Below are positions 17,681-26,275 of a stretch of DNA of 64,000 nt, one piece after another. Below the pieces are notes generated by a model. It was given only the letters and a program-made list of their open reading frames with translations. It ran no database searches and had not been told where the DNA came from. The DNA is taken from assembly GCF_016107655.1 (NCBI RefSeq), contig NZ_JABASX010000001.1, forward strand, positions 648,300 through 712,299, written 5' to 3'. Both the position numbers and the translations under genes were made by a program. Position 1 is the first letter of the stretch; the number at the start of each line of letters is the position of its first letter. This DNA is from Brevibacterium antiquum. Its GTDB lineage: Bacteria; Actinomycetota; Actinomycetes; Actinomycetales; Brevibacteriaceae.

Positions 17681-17683
17681 GAT

Positions 17684-18601
17684 TCAACTCTCCTCGGTGT
17701 CGGTCAACTGGTCTGTGCGACGAGCGACTCGACGCTGGTGTTCTCGATCTTTGACATCGGGGTGATACCGCGACAATACAACGACGCCCAGACACGCGAC
17801 CAATCCTGTGGCTGCGATCATGGCGACGAGCCATACCGGAGCAGATGACGCTTCCCCGAGGACGACCGAACCTAAGATCACTGCACCGATGGGATCAACG
17901 ACAGTCAGGCCGGCGATGACCATCTCCGGGGGGCCGGCCGCATACGCGTTCTGGACGAACCAGGCTCCGATCGCAGTCGCAGCGGCGAGGCCGATGACGT
18001 TGAGCCATGTGACCTGGTCGATTCCTGCGCGGAGCAGCTGCACGCTCACGAGGTGTGTATTCGTGGCCACACATGCGAACAGCAGGCCCGCGGCCATGAT
18101 GAGCACGAGTTGGGGCGCACTCCGGAAGAACAGCATAATGCCCAGGCCCAGCGCGAGGGTGACAGCGGTGATCCACACCAACGGCATCGCGTCGGATCCC
18201 AGATGCACCTCTGTTCGGGCGGTGGTGGCTGAGAGCGCAACGAAGATCGTCACCCCCACAGTGCACCAGATGACGGCCTGCACGAGACGTCGGTTGACCT
18301 TGAGCCCACGATGGCGCACACCCAGAAGGACGGACACGATGAGGGAGAAGGCACCGACGGGTTGGACGACCATGACCGGTGCCAGCGCCAGAGCGACGAT
18401 GTTTCCCACGGTGCCCATACCGGTGATGATCAGTCCGACCAGCCATTTCCTGTTGCTCAGCAGCTCCTTGAAGTGAGCCCAGCTCAGTCCGTTGTGGGAG
18501 TCGTTCTGATCTGCGACGGCGTCATGTTGGTACAGCGCCCCATAGGCCAGTGCCACCGCCGCAAGGACGGCGAGGGCGATTGCCACTATGGTCACGTGCA
18601 C
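17684..18601 (-). CDS. DMT/NIPA-like multi-pass membrane transporter
   Basis: This protein of about 305 residues has nine to ten hydrophobic helices in the pattern of EamA/NIPA-type DMT permeases, including ITGMGTVGNIVALALAPVM and VVDPIGAVILGSVVLGE. The C-terminus is a charged cytoplasmic tail. I place the start at the GTG at 18601 just before the first helix; the reading back to 18706 adds an implausible hydrophilic leader. Substrate is unknown; NIPA relatives move magnesium and other DMT proteins move metabolites. It is upstream of and nearly touching the glycosyltransferase gene. Confidence 0.75.
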   Translation of the reverse strand: MHVTIVAIALAVLAAVALAYGALYQHDAVADQNDSHNGLSWAHFKELLSNRKWLVGLIITGMGTVGNIVALALAPVMVVQPVGAFSLIVSVLLGVRHRGLKVNRRLVQAVIWCTVGVTIFVALSATTARTEVHLGSDAMPLVWITAVTLALGLGIMLFFRSAPQLVLIMAAGLLFACVATNTHLVSVQLLRAGIDQVTWLNVIGLAAATAIGAWFVQNAYAAGPPEMVIAGLTVVDPIGAVILGSVVLGEASSAPVWLVAMIAATGLVACLGVVVLSRYHPDVKDREHQRRVARRTDQLTDTEES

Positions 18602-18760
18602 TTCTTCCGCTGCATGGGTGGGGTGAGGAATCCCTTTGATTTTACAGTGCGGCCACCTCGCCGAGGTGGTTGTTGACTGGGTTTGTCCTGACTGTATGGA
18701 ATCCAAGCAGTCTGGTGGTGGGGTTAACCGGAACTGTGATCTAAAGCACTGCTGCCCGCT

Positions 18761-18790
18761 TTGTCGTGAGCTGAGTGTCTTTGCTAAGCT
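18761..18790 (+). promoter_or_regulatory. Probable promoter of tRNA-Asn
   Basis: TTGTCG at 18761-18766 and TAAGCT at 18785-18790 are separated by 18 bp and lie 30 bp before the tRNA. The fit to sigma-70-like hexamers is fair. Confidence 0.4.
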
Positions 18791-18819
18791 GACACAACGT
18801 GCGCAGGCAACTGCGCCTT

Positions 18820-18892
18820 TCCTCCGTAGCTCAGTTGGCAGAGCATTCGACTGTTAATCGAAGGGTCGCTGGTTCGAGCCCAGCCGGGGGAG
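18820..18892 (+). tRNA. tRNA-Asn (GTT)
   Basis: A complete cloverleaf: acceptor TCCTCCG pairs with CGGGGGA, the D-arm is GCTCAGTTGGCAGAGC, the anticodon loop is CTGTTAA with anticodon GTT, and the T-arm is GCTGGTTCGAGCCCAGC. The discriminator base is G, as expected for asparagine. CCA is not fully encoded. Confidence 0.96.
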
Positions 18893-18899
18893 CAGCTCA

Positions 18900-18926
18900 G
18901 GCCCCGTCCAGAAGGACGGGGCCTTT
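18900..18926 (+). terminator. Rho-independent terminator after tRNA-Asn
   Basis: GGCCCCGTCC pairs perfectly with GGACGGGGCC around AGAA and is followed by TTT. It begins eight bases after the tRNA. Confidence 0.85.
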
Positions 18927-19012
18927 GTCGTCCCCGCGGTTCTGGCGCACTGGCCTGGATCGCGCGCCGAGCAGGCGGGAATAGTTGATCGATCAAGTAG
19001 GTTGTCGAGGGT

Positions 19013-20065
19013 ATGAAGGCATTCGGGTTCTTGAGTTTCGGTCACTACGGTTCGGGAAGTGCTCCGGGGGAGTACGGGGCGAAGGAGGCGCTGCAGCAAG
19101 CAGTCGAGATCGGCGTCGGGGCCGATGAGATCGGCGTCAACGGCGCGTATTTCCGGGTTCACCACTTCGCTGAGCAGGCGGCCTCGCCGATGCCGCTTCT
19201 GGCGGCGATCGCGGCCAAGACCTCTCGAATCGAGGTCGGGACCGGTGTCATCGACATGCGCTACGAGAACGCCCTCTATCTGGCAGAGGAAGCCGCTGCC
19301 TTAGACCTGCTCTCTGATCAGAGAGTGGCTTTGGGCATCAGCCGGGGATCACCGGAACCAGCCGACAGAGGTTGGGAAGCCTTCGGCTACAGCGACAGCG
19401 ACGATGCGAAGGCCGCGAGCATGGCCCGCGAGAAGTTCGCGCAGTTCCTGTCAGCAATCAAGGGCGCAGAACTCGCCCCAGCAGATCCGACGCAGTTCGG
19501 TCCAGGCAGGAAGCTGCGTGTCGAACCTCATTCTCCAGGTCTCGATCAACGTGTCTGGTGGGGCGCCGGTACTGCGGCGACCGCCGAATGGGCCGCTGTC
19601 CAGGGCGTGAATATGATGAGCTCGACCCTGCTGACCGAAGCTACCGGTGCATCCTTCGGCGCGCTGCAACGCGATCAGATCGATCGCTATCGCGCAGCAT
19701 GGAAGGACGCTGGCCATGACTGGACTCCGCGCGTGTCCGTCAGCCGCAGCATCTTCCCGATCACCACGAACCTCGATGACCTCTACTTCGGTCGCCGTTC
19801 AGGTGGAGAAGGTGATCAGATCGGGATCATCGATGGTACGCGCTCGACTTTCGGCAAGACCTATGCGGGCGAACCCGACGAACTCATCGAGGCGCTGAAG
19901 GCCGACCCCGCCGTCGAAGCCGCGGACACGGTCCTGCTGACGATTCCCAGCCAACTCGGCGTGGACTACAACCTCCACATCCTGGAGTCCTTCGCCAGCT
20001 ATGTCGCTCCTGCTCTGGGATGGCAACCAAATACATCCGGCCCGGTGACCGGTTCCGCAATGTGA
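19013..20065 (+). CDS. LLM-class (luciferase-like) flavin-dependent oxidoreductase
   Basis: This 350-residue protein fits the bacterial luciferase-like TIM barrel that uses reduced flavin. Supporting segments are FLSFGHYG at the N-terminus, the HHFAEQAASPMPLLAAIAAKTSRIEVGTGV core around 52-80 and LDLLSDQRVALGISRGSPEP near 98-117. The C-terminus has no partner domain. Start is the ATG after the tRNA terminator. Substrate cannot be inferred. Confidence 0.85.
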   Translation: MKAFGFLSFGHYGSGSAPGEYGAKEALQQAVEIGVGADEIGVNGAYFRVHHFAEQAASPMPLLAAIAAKTSRIEVGTGVIDMRYENALYLAEEAAALDLLSDQRVALGISRGSPEPADRGWEAFGYSDSDDAKAASMAREKFAQFLSAIKGAELAPADPTQFGPGRKLRVEPHSPGLDQRVWWGAGTAATAEWAAVQGVNMMSSTLLTEATGASFGALQRDQIDRYRAAWKDAGHDWTPRVSVSRSIFPITTNLDDLYFGRRSGGEGDQIGIIDGTRSTFGKTYAGEPDELIEALKADPAVEAADTVLLTIPSQLGVDYNLHILESFASYVAPALGWQPNTSGPVTGSAM

Positions 20066-20188
20066 TTTCGGTCGAGGTCTGAACACTGGCACGTATGATG
20101 AAACAGTTCCCACATAGGGGACTGTCGAATCGACTTGGTTCCGTACGGCATCCTCTGTGCGGAATGCGGTCTGAACAGAGGTGATCAG

Positions 20189-21667
20189 GTGAGCGACGGC
20201 CAGCGGATGAATCAGATTCAGAGACGAATCGTCCTCATCGGTCTCGTCCCGCTCTTCATGTCTCTGCTGTCGGTATCCATCATCAACGTCGTCCTGCCCG
20301 CCATTGAGGCGGATCTTCAGGCATCGTCCTCGGCTCTGCAATGGGTCCTGACCGGCTATGCCCTCTCGTTCGGCGTTGTTCTCGTCGCGGCAGGTCGAGC
20401 AGGCGACGTCTTCGGACGCGGCCAGCTGTTCATGATCGGAGTGGGCCTGTTCGGCCTGGCCTCACTCGTCGCGGGCATCGCGCCCGGGGCACTGACGCTC
20501 AACATTGCTCGCGTCTTCATGGGACTCGGATCCGGACTGCTCAATCCGCAGGTCGTCGGGCTGCTGCAGCAGTACTTTCAAGGGCCACAGCGCGGGCGCG
20601 CGTTCGGACTGATGGGCACCACCGTCGGCCTCTCCGTTGCCACAGGTCCTGTCCTCGGCGGCGTCTTCATCGCTCTCTTCGGCCCGGAGTTGGGTTGGCG
20701 TGCGGCTTTTCTGGTCAATGTCCCCTTCGCGGTCATCTCCCTCATCCTCGCCAAAAGCTGGCTGCCGAAATCAGCCTGGCACCCAATAGCCGCCGACGAT
20801 GGCACCGATGCGAACCCGACGGCCGCCTGGGCGAATGAGGGATACGTCCCGAAAAGGGATCGAGACCTCGATCCCATCGGGGCGGTTCTGCTCGGTGTCG
20901 GTGTCCTCCTTGTGCTGCTGCCCTTCGTCGAGTCTTCTGTCGGGTGGTTCATCTGGCTCGGCCTGCCACTGGGATTACTCACCATCTGGGCCTGGATCCG
21001 TTGGGAGCGCCGGTACTCTGCCCGTGGACACGCTCCCATGGTCGATCTGAACTTGTTCAGCATTCGCAGCTTCAGCAACGGTTCGATCATCATCACCCTC
21101 TACTTCATGGGCGTGACGAGCGTCTGGGTGCTCATCGCCATGTACATGCAACAGGGCTTGGGCCACACTGCGCTGGCAGCAGGCATGATCGGACTTCCGG
21201 CTGCGTTGCTCTCCGCTGTATCGGCAGATGTGTCCGGACGTTTCGTATTCCAGATCGGACGCCGACTCGTCGTCTGGGGGATCATCACCTGCCTGGTGGG
21301 TCTGGTCTCGACAATCGGCGTGGTTTTCCTGCTCACCCAGGGCATCGGCAGCGAATGGTGGATGCTGCTGACTCTGTGCTTCATCGGTGCCGCGCAGGGC
21401 ATGGTCATCAGCCCTAACCAGACCCTGACCCTGCAGGAAGTGCCACTGAAGTATGCGGGCTCGGCCGGGGGAGTCCTGCAGACCGGACAGCGCATCGGCA
21501 CGTCGATGGGATTGGCCATCATGACCGCTTTGGCCTTCGCTGTCACGGCGGTCAGCGATTGGAACATCGGAATGATCGCCTCATTCGCAGCGATTGCGAT
21601 CATCGTGGTTCTGGCCGGAATCGTCGGTTTGGCCGAGGTCAGGCGAGGCCGGCGCCGTCAGCTCTGA
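20189..21667 (+). CDS. MFS drug exporter, DHA2 (EmrB/QacA-like)
   Basis: This protein of about 490 residues has 12 to 14 hydrophobic helices. Motif D1/C-type segments support a 14-TM drug/H+ antiporter: SIINVVLPAIEADLQ in helix 1, WVLTGYALSFGVVLVAAGRAGDVFGRG around helix 2-3, and the antiporter motif GTTVGLSVATGPVLGG in helix 5. The GTG at 20189 has AGAGGT upstream; starting at ATG 20207 is possible. A small hairpin lies in the leader (about 20106-20126). Substrate unknown. Confidence 0.85.
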   Translation: MSDGQRMNQIQRRIVLIGLVPLFMSLLSVSIINVVLPAIEADLQASSSALQWVLTGYALSFGVVLVAAGRAGDVFGRGQLFMIGVGLFGLASLVAGIAPGALTLNIARVFMGLGSGLLNPQVVGLLQQYFQGPQRGRAFGLMGTTVGLSVATGPVLGGVFIALFGPELGWRAAFLVNVPFAVISLILAKSWLPKSAWHPIAADDGTDANPTAAWANEGYVPKRDRDLDPIGAVLLGVGVLLVLLPFVESSVGWFIWLGLPLGLLTIWAWIRWERRYSARGHAPMVDLNLFSIRSFSNGSIIITLYFMGVTSVWVLIAMYMQQGLGHTALAAGMIGLPAALLSAVSADVSGRFVFQIGRRLVVWGIITCLVGLVSTIGVVFLLTQGIGSEWWMLLTLCFIGAAQGMVISPNQTLTLQEVPLKYAGSAGGVLQTGQRIGTSMGLAIMTALAFAVTAVSDWNIGMIASFAAIAIIVVLAGIVGLAEVRRGRRRQL

Positions 21668-21751
21668 GCGCAATAATGTTACGGAATTTAGACAATCGCG
21701 TCTGTCCTCATGTGGAAGACTGTGAACGCACGTTTGCCCATGGAAGGACAT

Positions 21752-23011
21752 ATGGTGGTTGAGGCGGTACACGATCTGGACCTGGCTCTCGAAGAGTTGG
21801 TGCGCTCAGGTGGGATCGAAACCTATTTCGCCCCCGTCGTCGATGCGTACACCTTCGACAAGGTGGGATATCAGATCCTGCAGGCCCCCACCGATGACCC
21901 GGCACTCGGGCACGCTGAATCCGAGAATCTCCGCCGCGAGATGCATGCCTCGGCAATGATCGGCGACATCGATGCCTCGCTTCGCGCAACCGCTCTGAGG
22001 ACCGCCGAGGCAGCCGGACTGCCCAAGTCGAACCGACTCTTCCTCCACGCCGAAGACGAATCCTTCGCCACCCTTGAAGATCGCACCGAAGAACCCGACC
22101 GTTCCGTCATCCTCCAACTCGATGCCTCCCGCGTCTCATCGTCCCCTGCATCTGTCCTCCGCGCAGTGCGTCAGGCGCGCTCGATGGGATGGGGTGTGGG
22201 CATGTCCTCGGTCGGGGCAGACCTGCGCAGCACCTCCTTCGTGCCTCTGGTCAATCCGTCTGTCGTCGGTCTTCATCCCGACGTGCTGCGCATCGACTGC
22301 GAATCCCACCTGGCCGAACTCAATCGTCTGCTCCACGCTCACCTCGAACGCACAGGCGCAGTGATCCTCGCCGAGGGTGTCACCACAGAGGACGATCTCG
22401 ACCGAGTTCGCGCGTTGGGCGCACGCTTCATGTCTGGTCCGTTCTTCGGTCCCGCAACCAAGCAGCCCGAGCCATTCGCCGAGCCGATCGAGGACGGATT
22501 GATCGATCATCATTCACGTAATCTCGCGGCTCTGGGAACTCCCTATTCGATTGCCCAGGGCCTGCGACGCGAACCACTCGTGATGAATCGTGAGCTTCTG
22601 GTCGCCCAGATCGCTGCGCTCGAAGAGCGCGCCCTGGCTTCAGGTGCCGCCACAATCACCCTCGGTGTCTTCGGTGAAGATGAGACCTTCTCCCAAGACA
22701 CCAGAGACCGCTATGAACGTATTCGCGACACGGTCGGACTGACGGCGATGTTCTCGGGTGGGTTCACGGAGCCGCCGATCCCGGGTGTGCGCACAGGAGT
22801 CGTGGACGCATCAGATCCCATGCGCAATGAGCACGGCGTCGTCGTGGTCGGTCCCGACTGGTCGGGACTCGTCGCGGCGTCCAAACGCAACGATCCCGGC
22901 AGTGACGGTCAGACTGTGTTCGACGTCTACATCACGACCGAGCGCTACACCTGTGTCGACGCCGCTCGAAGTGCGCTGACGCGCATATCACCGGTCTCCT
23001 CAGCGAGCTGA
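21752..23011 (+). CDS. Degenerate EAL domain - DICT domain sensory protein
   Basis: Residues 1-225 follow the EAL phosphodiesterase fold (YFAPVVDAYT, then LHPDVLRID, then ILAEGVTTEDDLDRVRALGARFMSGPFFG), but the EAL tripeptide is replaced by YQI and the DDFG-type metal motif is missing, so cyclic di-GMP hydrolysis is unlikely. Residues 250-420 match the DICT domain (RYERIRDT, FTEPPIPGVRTGVV, VVVVGPDWSGLVAA), a sensory module often joined to two-component or GGDEF/EAL proteins. The start at ATG 21752 has GGAAGGA upstream. It probably senses rather than degrades a signal. Confidence 0.7.
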   Translation: MVVEAVHDLDLALEELVRSGGIETYFAPVVDAYTFDKVGYQILQAPTDDPALGHAESENLRREMHASAMIGDIDASLRATALRTAEAAGLPKSNRLFLHAEDESFATLEDRTEEPDRSVILQLDASRVSSSPASVLRAVRQARSMGWGVGMSSVGADLRSTSFVPLVNPSVVGLHPDVLRIDCESHLAELNRLLHAHLERTGAVILAEGVTTEDDLDRVRALGARFMSGPFFGPATKQPEPFAEPIEDGLIDHHSRNLAALGTPYSIAQGLRREPLVMNRELLVAQIAALEERALASGAATITLGVFGEDETFSQDTRDRYERIRDTVGLTAMFSGGFTEPPIPGVRTGVVDASDPMRNEHGVVVVGPDWSGLVAASKRNDPGSDGQTVFDVYITTERYTCVDAARSALTRISPVSSAS

Positions 23012-23075
23012 TCGTCTCCTGTACCTGACCGGAGTCTGCCTTCGAGGGAATGGGGCAAGAACGGGATCTGACGAT

Positions 23076-23093
23076 GCAGCCTTGCTCGGCTGC
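23076..23093 (+). terminator. Short hairpin after the EAL-DICT gene
   Basis: GCAGCC (23076-23081) pairs with GGCTGC (23088-23093) with a six-base loop. There is no U-run, so it is a weak terminator candidate. Confidence 0.3.
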
Positions 23094-23146
23094 GCGTGAG
23101 CCGAATGGGTCCAGGCCGTCAGTTGGTGTTAATCTTACTTCTGCTC

Positions 23147-23223
23147 GCCCCCGTAGCTCAGCTGGTCAGAGCAGGGAACTCATAATTCCTTGGTCGTCGG
23201 TTCAAGTCCGACCGGGGGCACCA
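23147..23223 (+). tRNA. tRNA with CAT anticodon, probably tRNA-Ile2
   Basis: The acceptor GCCCCCG pairs with CGGGGGC, discriminator A and encoded CCA follow. The anticodon loop CTCATAA gives CAT at 23181-23183. Elongator tRNA-Met, initiator and Ile2 all have CAT. The C4-G69 and C5-G68 pairs and A37 A38 match known TilS determinants for Ile2, and the initiator C1-A72 mismatch and GGG stem are absent. So Ile2 (lysidine-modified, reading AUA) is favoured, with elongator Met as the alternative. Confidence 0.85.
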
Positions 23224-23238
23224 CTGTTGCAGTCTTCA

Positions 23239-23352
23239 TTCTTGACCGTTGTCGTTCGCTCCCCGGTCGCTGATGATGTCAAAGCGACGGCCAAGGTCGA
23301 TGTCGAATCATGGCGGGAAACCTATGAGGCCATGACCCGACTGTCCGAATAG
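23239..23352 (+). pseudogene. Remnant of a GNAT acetyltransferase N-terminus
   Basis: The frame reads VVVRSPVADDVKATAKVDV then ESWRETYEAM and stops. This resembles the first 35 residues of many GNAT proteins (IRPATPEDA...VHVxSWRETY). The rest of the domain is missing and no start codon with a ribosome site is present, so it looks like a decayed fragment behind the tRNA. Confidence 0.55.
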
Positions 23353-23370
23353 GGAATGCGCAACTGTATG

Positions 23371-23883
23371 TCAGTCACGATCTTCTGCTTGAGGGGCTTT
23401 CCTTTCCAAGGTGAAGACATCACCGGAAAGTGGCGCGTATGCCGTCCACTCGGCATTGGGACCGGCCTCGGCCACCAGTTGCGTCACGCGTTTCTGCTCG
23501 GCTTCGAGCTCTTCAGCGATAGTCGAAAAGGCTGTGGAGGCCCCCTCATTGTCGGCCGGTCTGCGGCTGTGAACCGTGTACGTCGGTGCAGCGGTTTCGT
23601 CAGAGGCGAATTCGATGACGAACTCCGCGCCGAGTTCGTTCGCGACCTGTCCGGCCAGATCGATGCCTGTCTTAATAAAGGCTCGAGCAAGCTCCGGTGA
23701 TTTCCAGTTGAAGTCGGCGTCCAACGCTTCGTAGTACGACCGTTCCCACGTTTCCAGCTCGCGAATCAGTCCCGAGGACAAATCGGTGTCCTCATAGTCC
23801 ACGGGCCCGTCGAGCCAAAGGACGGTGTCAGCATAGTCCGGGAACATTCGCACAGTGGTCGGTGCAGCGCTTTCCTGCAGCAT
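23371..23883 (-). CDS. Hypothetical protein, about 170 residues
   Basis: I do not recognise this family. The sequence is acidic with no signal peptide or membrane helix. It has a WLDGPVDYEDTDLSSGLIRELETWERSYYEALDADFNW segment and later alternating strands and a helix rich in Glu/Gln (TIAEELEAEQKRVTQLVAEAG). Composition and codon use match the neighbouring chromosome, supporting a real gene. The start may instead be GTG at 23901. Confidence 0.55.
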   Translation of the reverse strand: MLQESAAPTTVRMFPDYADTVLWLDGPVDYEDTDLSSGLIRELETWERSYYEALDADFNWKSPELARAFIKTGIDLAGQVANELGAEFVIEFASDETAAPTYTVHSRRPADNEGASTAFSTIAEELEAEQKRVTQLVAEAGPNAEWTAYAPLSGDVFTLERKAPQAEDRD

Positions 23884-24107
23884 GGCGCCATCGTAGCGCA
23901 CAAGGTCGCTGGTCCTTACCGACCCTTCGTTCGTCTAGCTCGAGCAACCCGCGGACGCGCTCCCTTCCCGTCCTCGAGCAGAACCTGGCTACACGCGACG
24001 CCACCAGGTCATTCAGTGCTTGGCGCACAGACAAAACTCGTCTATCATTGGCTCTAGCACCTCCTTTCGGATCGTAGGGGAAGACGTATCCGAGGTAGGA
24101 GGCACAA

Positions 24108-24605
24108 ATGGATATGACACAGGGCGTACTATTCGTCCACTCAGCACCTCGCGCGCTATGCCCGCACATCGAATGGGCAGCGGGCGGGGCAATCGGTGCA
24201 CAGGCACGCTTCGACTGGACACCCCAGCCGGCAGCGCCAGGCCTTGTGCGTGCCGAAGTCTGCTGGCGTGCGCCAGCAGGTTCTGGTGCTCGCATCGCAT
24301 CCGCTCTCCGCGGGTGGGACTCACTGCGCTATGAAGTGACCGAGGAGCCTTCTGTCGGAGTCGACGGCGGGCGTTGGAGCCACACTCCAGACCTCGGGAT
24401 CTATCACGCAGTCACCGACTCTGCAGGCAACATTCTGGTTCCCGAAGATCGCATTCGCTCCGTCATGGAACGCGCTTCCGGTGATCCGACCAAACTCTCC
24501 ACTGAGATGGCTCTGGCCCTAGGCGAAGCCTGGGACGAAGAGCTCGATGCCTTCCGCCACGCAGGCGAGGGCGCTCCGGTGCGCTGGCTGACCAAGGTCG
24601 GCTGA
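24108..24605 (+). CDS. DUF3145 family protein
   Basis: This 165-residue protein matches the actinobacteria-specific DUF3145 family: GVLFVHSAPRALCPHIEWAAGG at the N-terminus, a central RGWDSLRYEVTEEPS and an acidic C-terminal helix ALGEAWDEELDAFRHAGEG. A strong AGGAGG precedes the ATG. It is found beside fab genes in related genomes, as here (convergent with fabF). The function is unknown. Confidence 0.85.
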   Translation: MDMTQGVLFVHSAPRALCPHIEWAAGGAIGAQARFDWTPQPAAPGLVRAEVCWRAPAGSGARIASALRGWDSLRYEVTEEPSVGVDGGRWSHTPDLGIYHAVTDSAGNILVPEDRIRSVMERASGDPTKLSTEMALALGEAWDEELDAFRHAGEGAPVRWLTKVG

Positions 24606-24666
24606 GGCTCGCACGGGCTTCCTGCGCCGTTGGTCCAACTGCGACGCTGAAGCTCCAGCAAAACGG

Positions 24667-24703
24667 CTATGGGCACACCTACCTACCTCGGGTGTGCCCA
24701 TAG
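24667..24703. terminator. Hairpin 1 after DUF3145
   Basis: CTATGGGCACACC at 24667-24679 pairs perfectly with 24691-24703 around an 11-base loop. It lies 60 bp past the DUF3145 stop and probably ends that transcript. Confidence 0.6.
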
Positions 24704-24779
24704 TCGTATGCAGATGCGCGAGCATACAGCTGTACCACGACACGAGTTCGGTCCCGGTGTCGCCTCGTTCAACGGGGAA

Positions 24780-24815
24780 TCAGATGATCGCGTCTGAGCA
24801 GGCGCGATCATCTGA
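24780..24815. repeat. Hairpin 2 between DUF3145 and fabF
   Basis: TCAGATGATCGCG at 24780-24792 pairs perfectly with 24803-24815 around a 10-base loop. No U-run follows on either strand. Its role is unclear. Confidence 0.5.
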
Positions 24816-24868
24816 CTCGGCGTTGATCGAACGCACGAGTGACTGAGTTATTCAGTGGCCCAGACGCA

Positions 24869-24902
24869 GATCAGGCCCCAGCATGATTGCTGGGGCCTGA
24901 TC
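24869..24902. terminator. Hairpin 3, likely terminator of the fab operon
   Basis: GATCAGGCCCCAGCA at 24869-24883 pairs perfectly with 24888-24902 around a 4-base loop. On the minus strand it lies 63 bp beyond the fabF stop, consistent with ending the fab transcript. Confidence 0.65.
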
Positions 24903-24965
24903 TCATCGTCGCTCAGAGGCACGACCAGTTGTGACTGGACCGCCGCCTCGAGAAGCGCTGACGCA

Positions 24966-26210
24966 TCACACGGACTTGAAGGCGACGACGGCATTATGCC
25001 CGCCGAAGCCGAACGAGTTCGAAATCGCTGCGATGTCTCCGGCTGGAAGTTCTGCAGGGGTGTCGCGGACGATGTTGATGTCCACGACCTCCGGGTCGAC
25101 CTCGTCGATGTTGATCGTTGGGGGAGCGGTGCGTGTCTGCAGCGCCTTGACCGTGAGGATCGATTCGACAGCGCCTGTTCCACCCAGCAGGTGGCCAGTC
25201 ATCGACTTCGTGGCACTGACCAGAGCGTCACCGACGTGAGAGCCCAGCAGCTGGCTGATCGCCAAGGACTCAGGGATATCGCCGACCGGTGTCGAGGTTG
25301 CGTGAGCATTGACGTGTTTGATATCTGCGGGGCTGAGCTCCGCATTGTCCAGCGCGCTCTGCATCGCACGCAGCGCGTACTGTCCGCCTGGCTCACCACC
25401 GGTGATGTGGTAGGCGTCGTTGGAGATGCCCCAGCTGGACACCTCGGCGTAGATCTTCGCTCCGCGCGCCTTGGCATGCTCCTCGGTTTCAAGGATGAGG
25501 GTTCCCGCGCCTTCGCCCATGACGAATCCATCGCGATCGACGTCATAGGGACGTGATGCAGTCTCAGGGGAATCGGTGCGGCGTGAGAGTGCCTGCATGG
25601 AGTTGAAGGAGGCGATCGTGATCGGATGGATCGCAGCTTCGGAGCCGCCGGCGATGACGACATCGGCGTGACCGGAGGCCACAACGTCGTAGGCGTGGCC
25701 CAGGCTCTCGGTCGACGACGCACAGGCGGAGACCATGGTCTGGACACCAGCACGGGCCTTGAACTCCATGCCGATGGCTGCTGCAGGCCCGTTGGGCATG
25801 AGCATCGGAACGGTCAGGGGCATGACCCGGCGTGGGCCTTCTTCCTGGAGCGTGTCCCAGGCGTCGAGCAGAGTCCAGACACCGCCGATTCCGGTCGCCC
25901 AGGAGACTGCGGTGCGGTCTGGGTCCGTCTCCTCGAGGCCGGCATCAGCCATGGCCTCACGTGCGGAGATCAGAGCGAACTGGGAGGAGGGGTCGAGGCG
26001 CTTGGCCTGGACACGTTTGAGATTATCGGGCACGACCTGTGGGTCGACCTGTGCAGCGAAGTCGACGGCGAGGCCGTACTTCTCGGACCAGTCATTGTCC
26101 ATTGTGTGGACGCCGGACTTGCCGGCCAGTATGGCTTGCCACGTGGCATCGGCCGTCGCGCCCAATGGGGTTACCGCACCAATCCCGGTGACGACAACTT
26201 TAGGTGTCAT
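24966..26210 (-). CDS. fabF: FabF, beta-ketoacyl-ACP synthase II
   Basis: This 414-residue condensing enzyme elongates acyl-ACP with malonyl-ACP. The Cys-His-His triad is visible as SACASSTESLGHA (Cys near 163), NAHATSTPVGD (His near 303) and TGHLLGGTGAVES (His near 342). The ending SFGFGGHNAVVAF is the standard FabF C-terminus. It is the last gene of fasR/fabD-fabH-acpP-fabF. Confidence 0.96.
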   Translation of the reverse strand: MTPKVVVTGIGAVTPLGATADATWQAILAGKSGVHTMDNDWSEKYGLAVDFAAQVDPQVVPDNLKRVQAKRLDPSSQFALISAREAMADAGLEETDPDRTAVSWATGIGGVWTLLDAWDTLQEEGPRRVMPLTVPMLMPNGPAAAIGMEFKARAGVQTMVSACASSTESLGHAYDVVASGHADVVIAGGSEAAIHPITIASFNSMQALSRRTDSPETASRPYDVDRDGFVMGEGAGTLILETEEHAKARGAKIYAEVSSWGISNDAYHITGGEPGGQYALRAMQSALDNAELSPADIKHVNAHATSTPVGDIPESLAISQLLGSHVGDALVSATKSMTGHLLGGTGAVESILTVKALQTRTAPPTINIDEVDPEVVDINIVRDTPAELPAGDIAAISNSFGFGGHNAVVAFKSV

Positions 26211-26235
26211 GGTACAAACCTCGTCGATAGTGTGG

Positions 26236-26263
26236 ACACGGCCCGTCGGTGGACGGGCCGTGT
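26236..26263 (-). other. 12-bp hairpin between acpP and fabF
   Basis: ACACGGCCCGTC (26236-26247) pairs perfectly with 26252-26263 around GGTG. There is no U-run, so it probably acts as a processing or partial-termination site in the fab transcript. Confidence 0.6.
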
Positions 26264-26275
26264 TCGGCTAATTTC

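Noticed and set aside
18602..18760. Magnesium or other riboswitch before the DMT/NIPA-like gene
   Set aside because: Only one simple hairpin (CCACCT/AGGTGG) is visible; no conserved riboswitch core was recognised.
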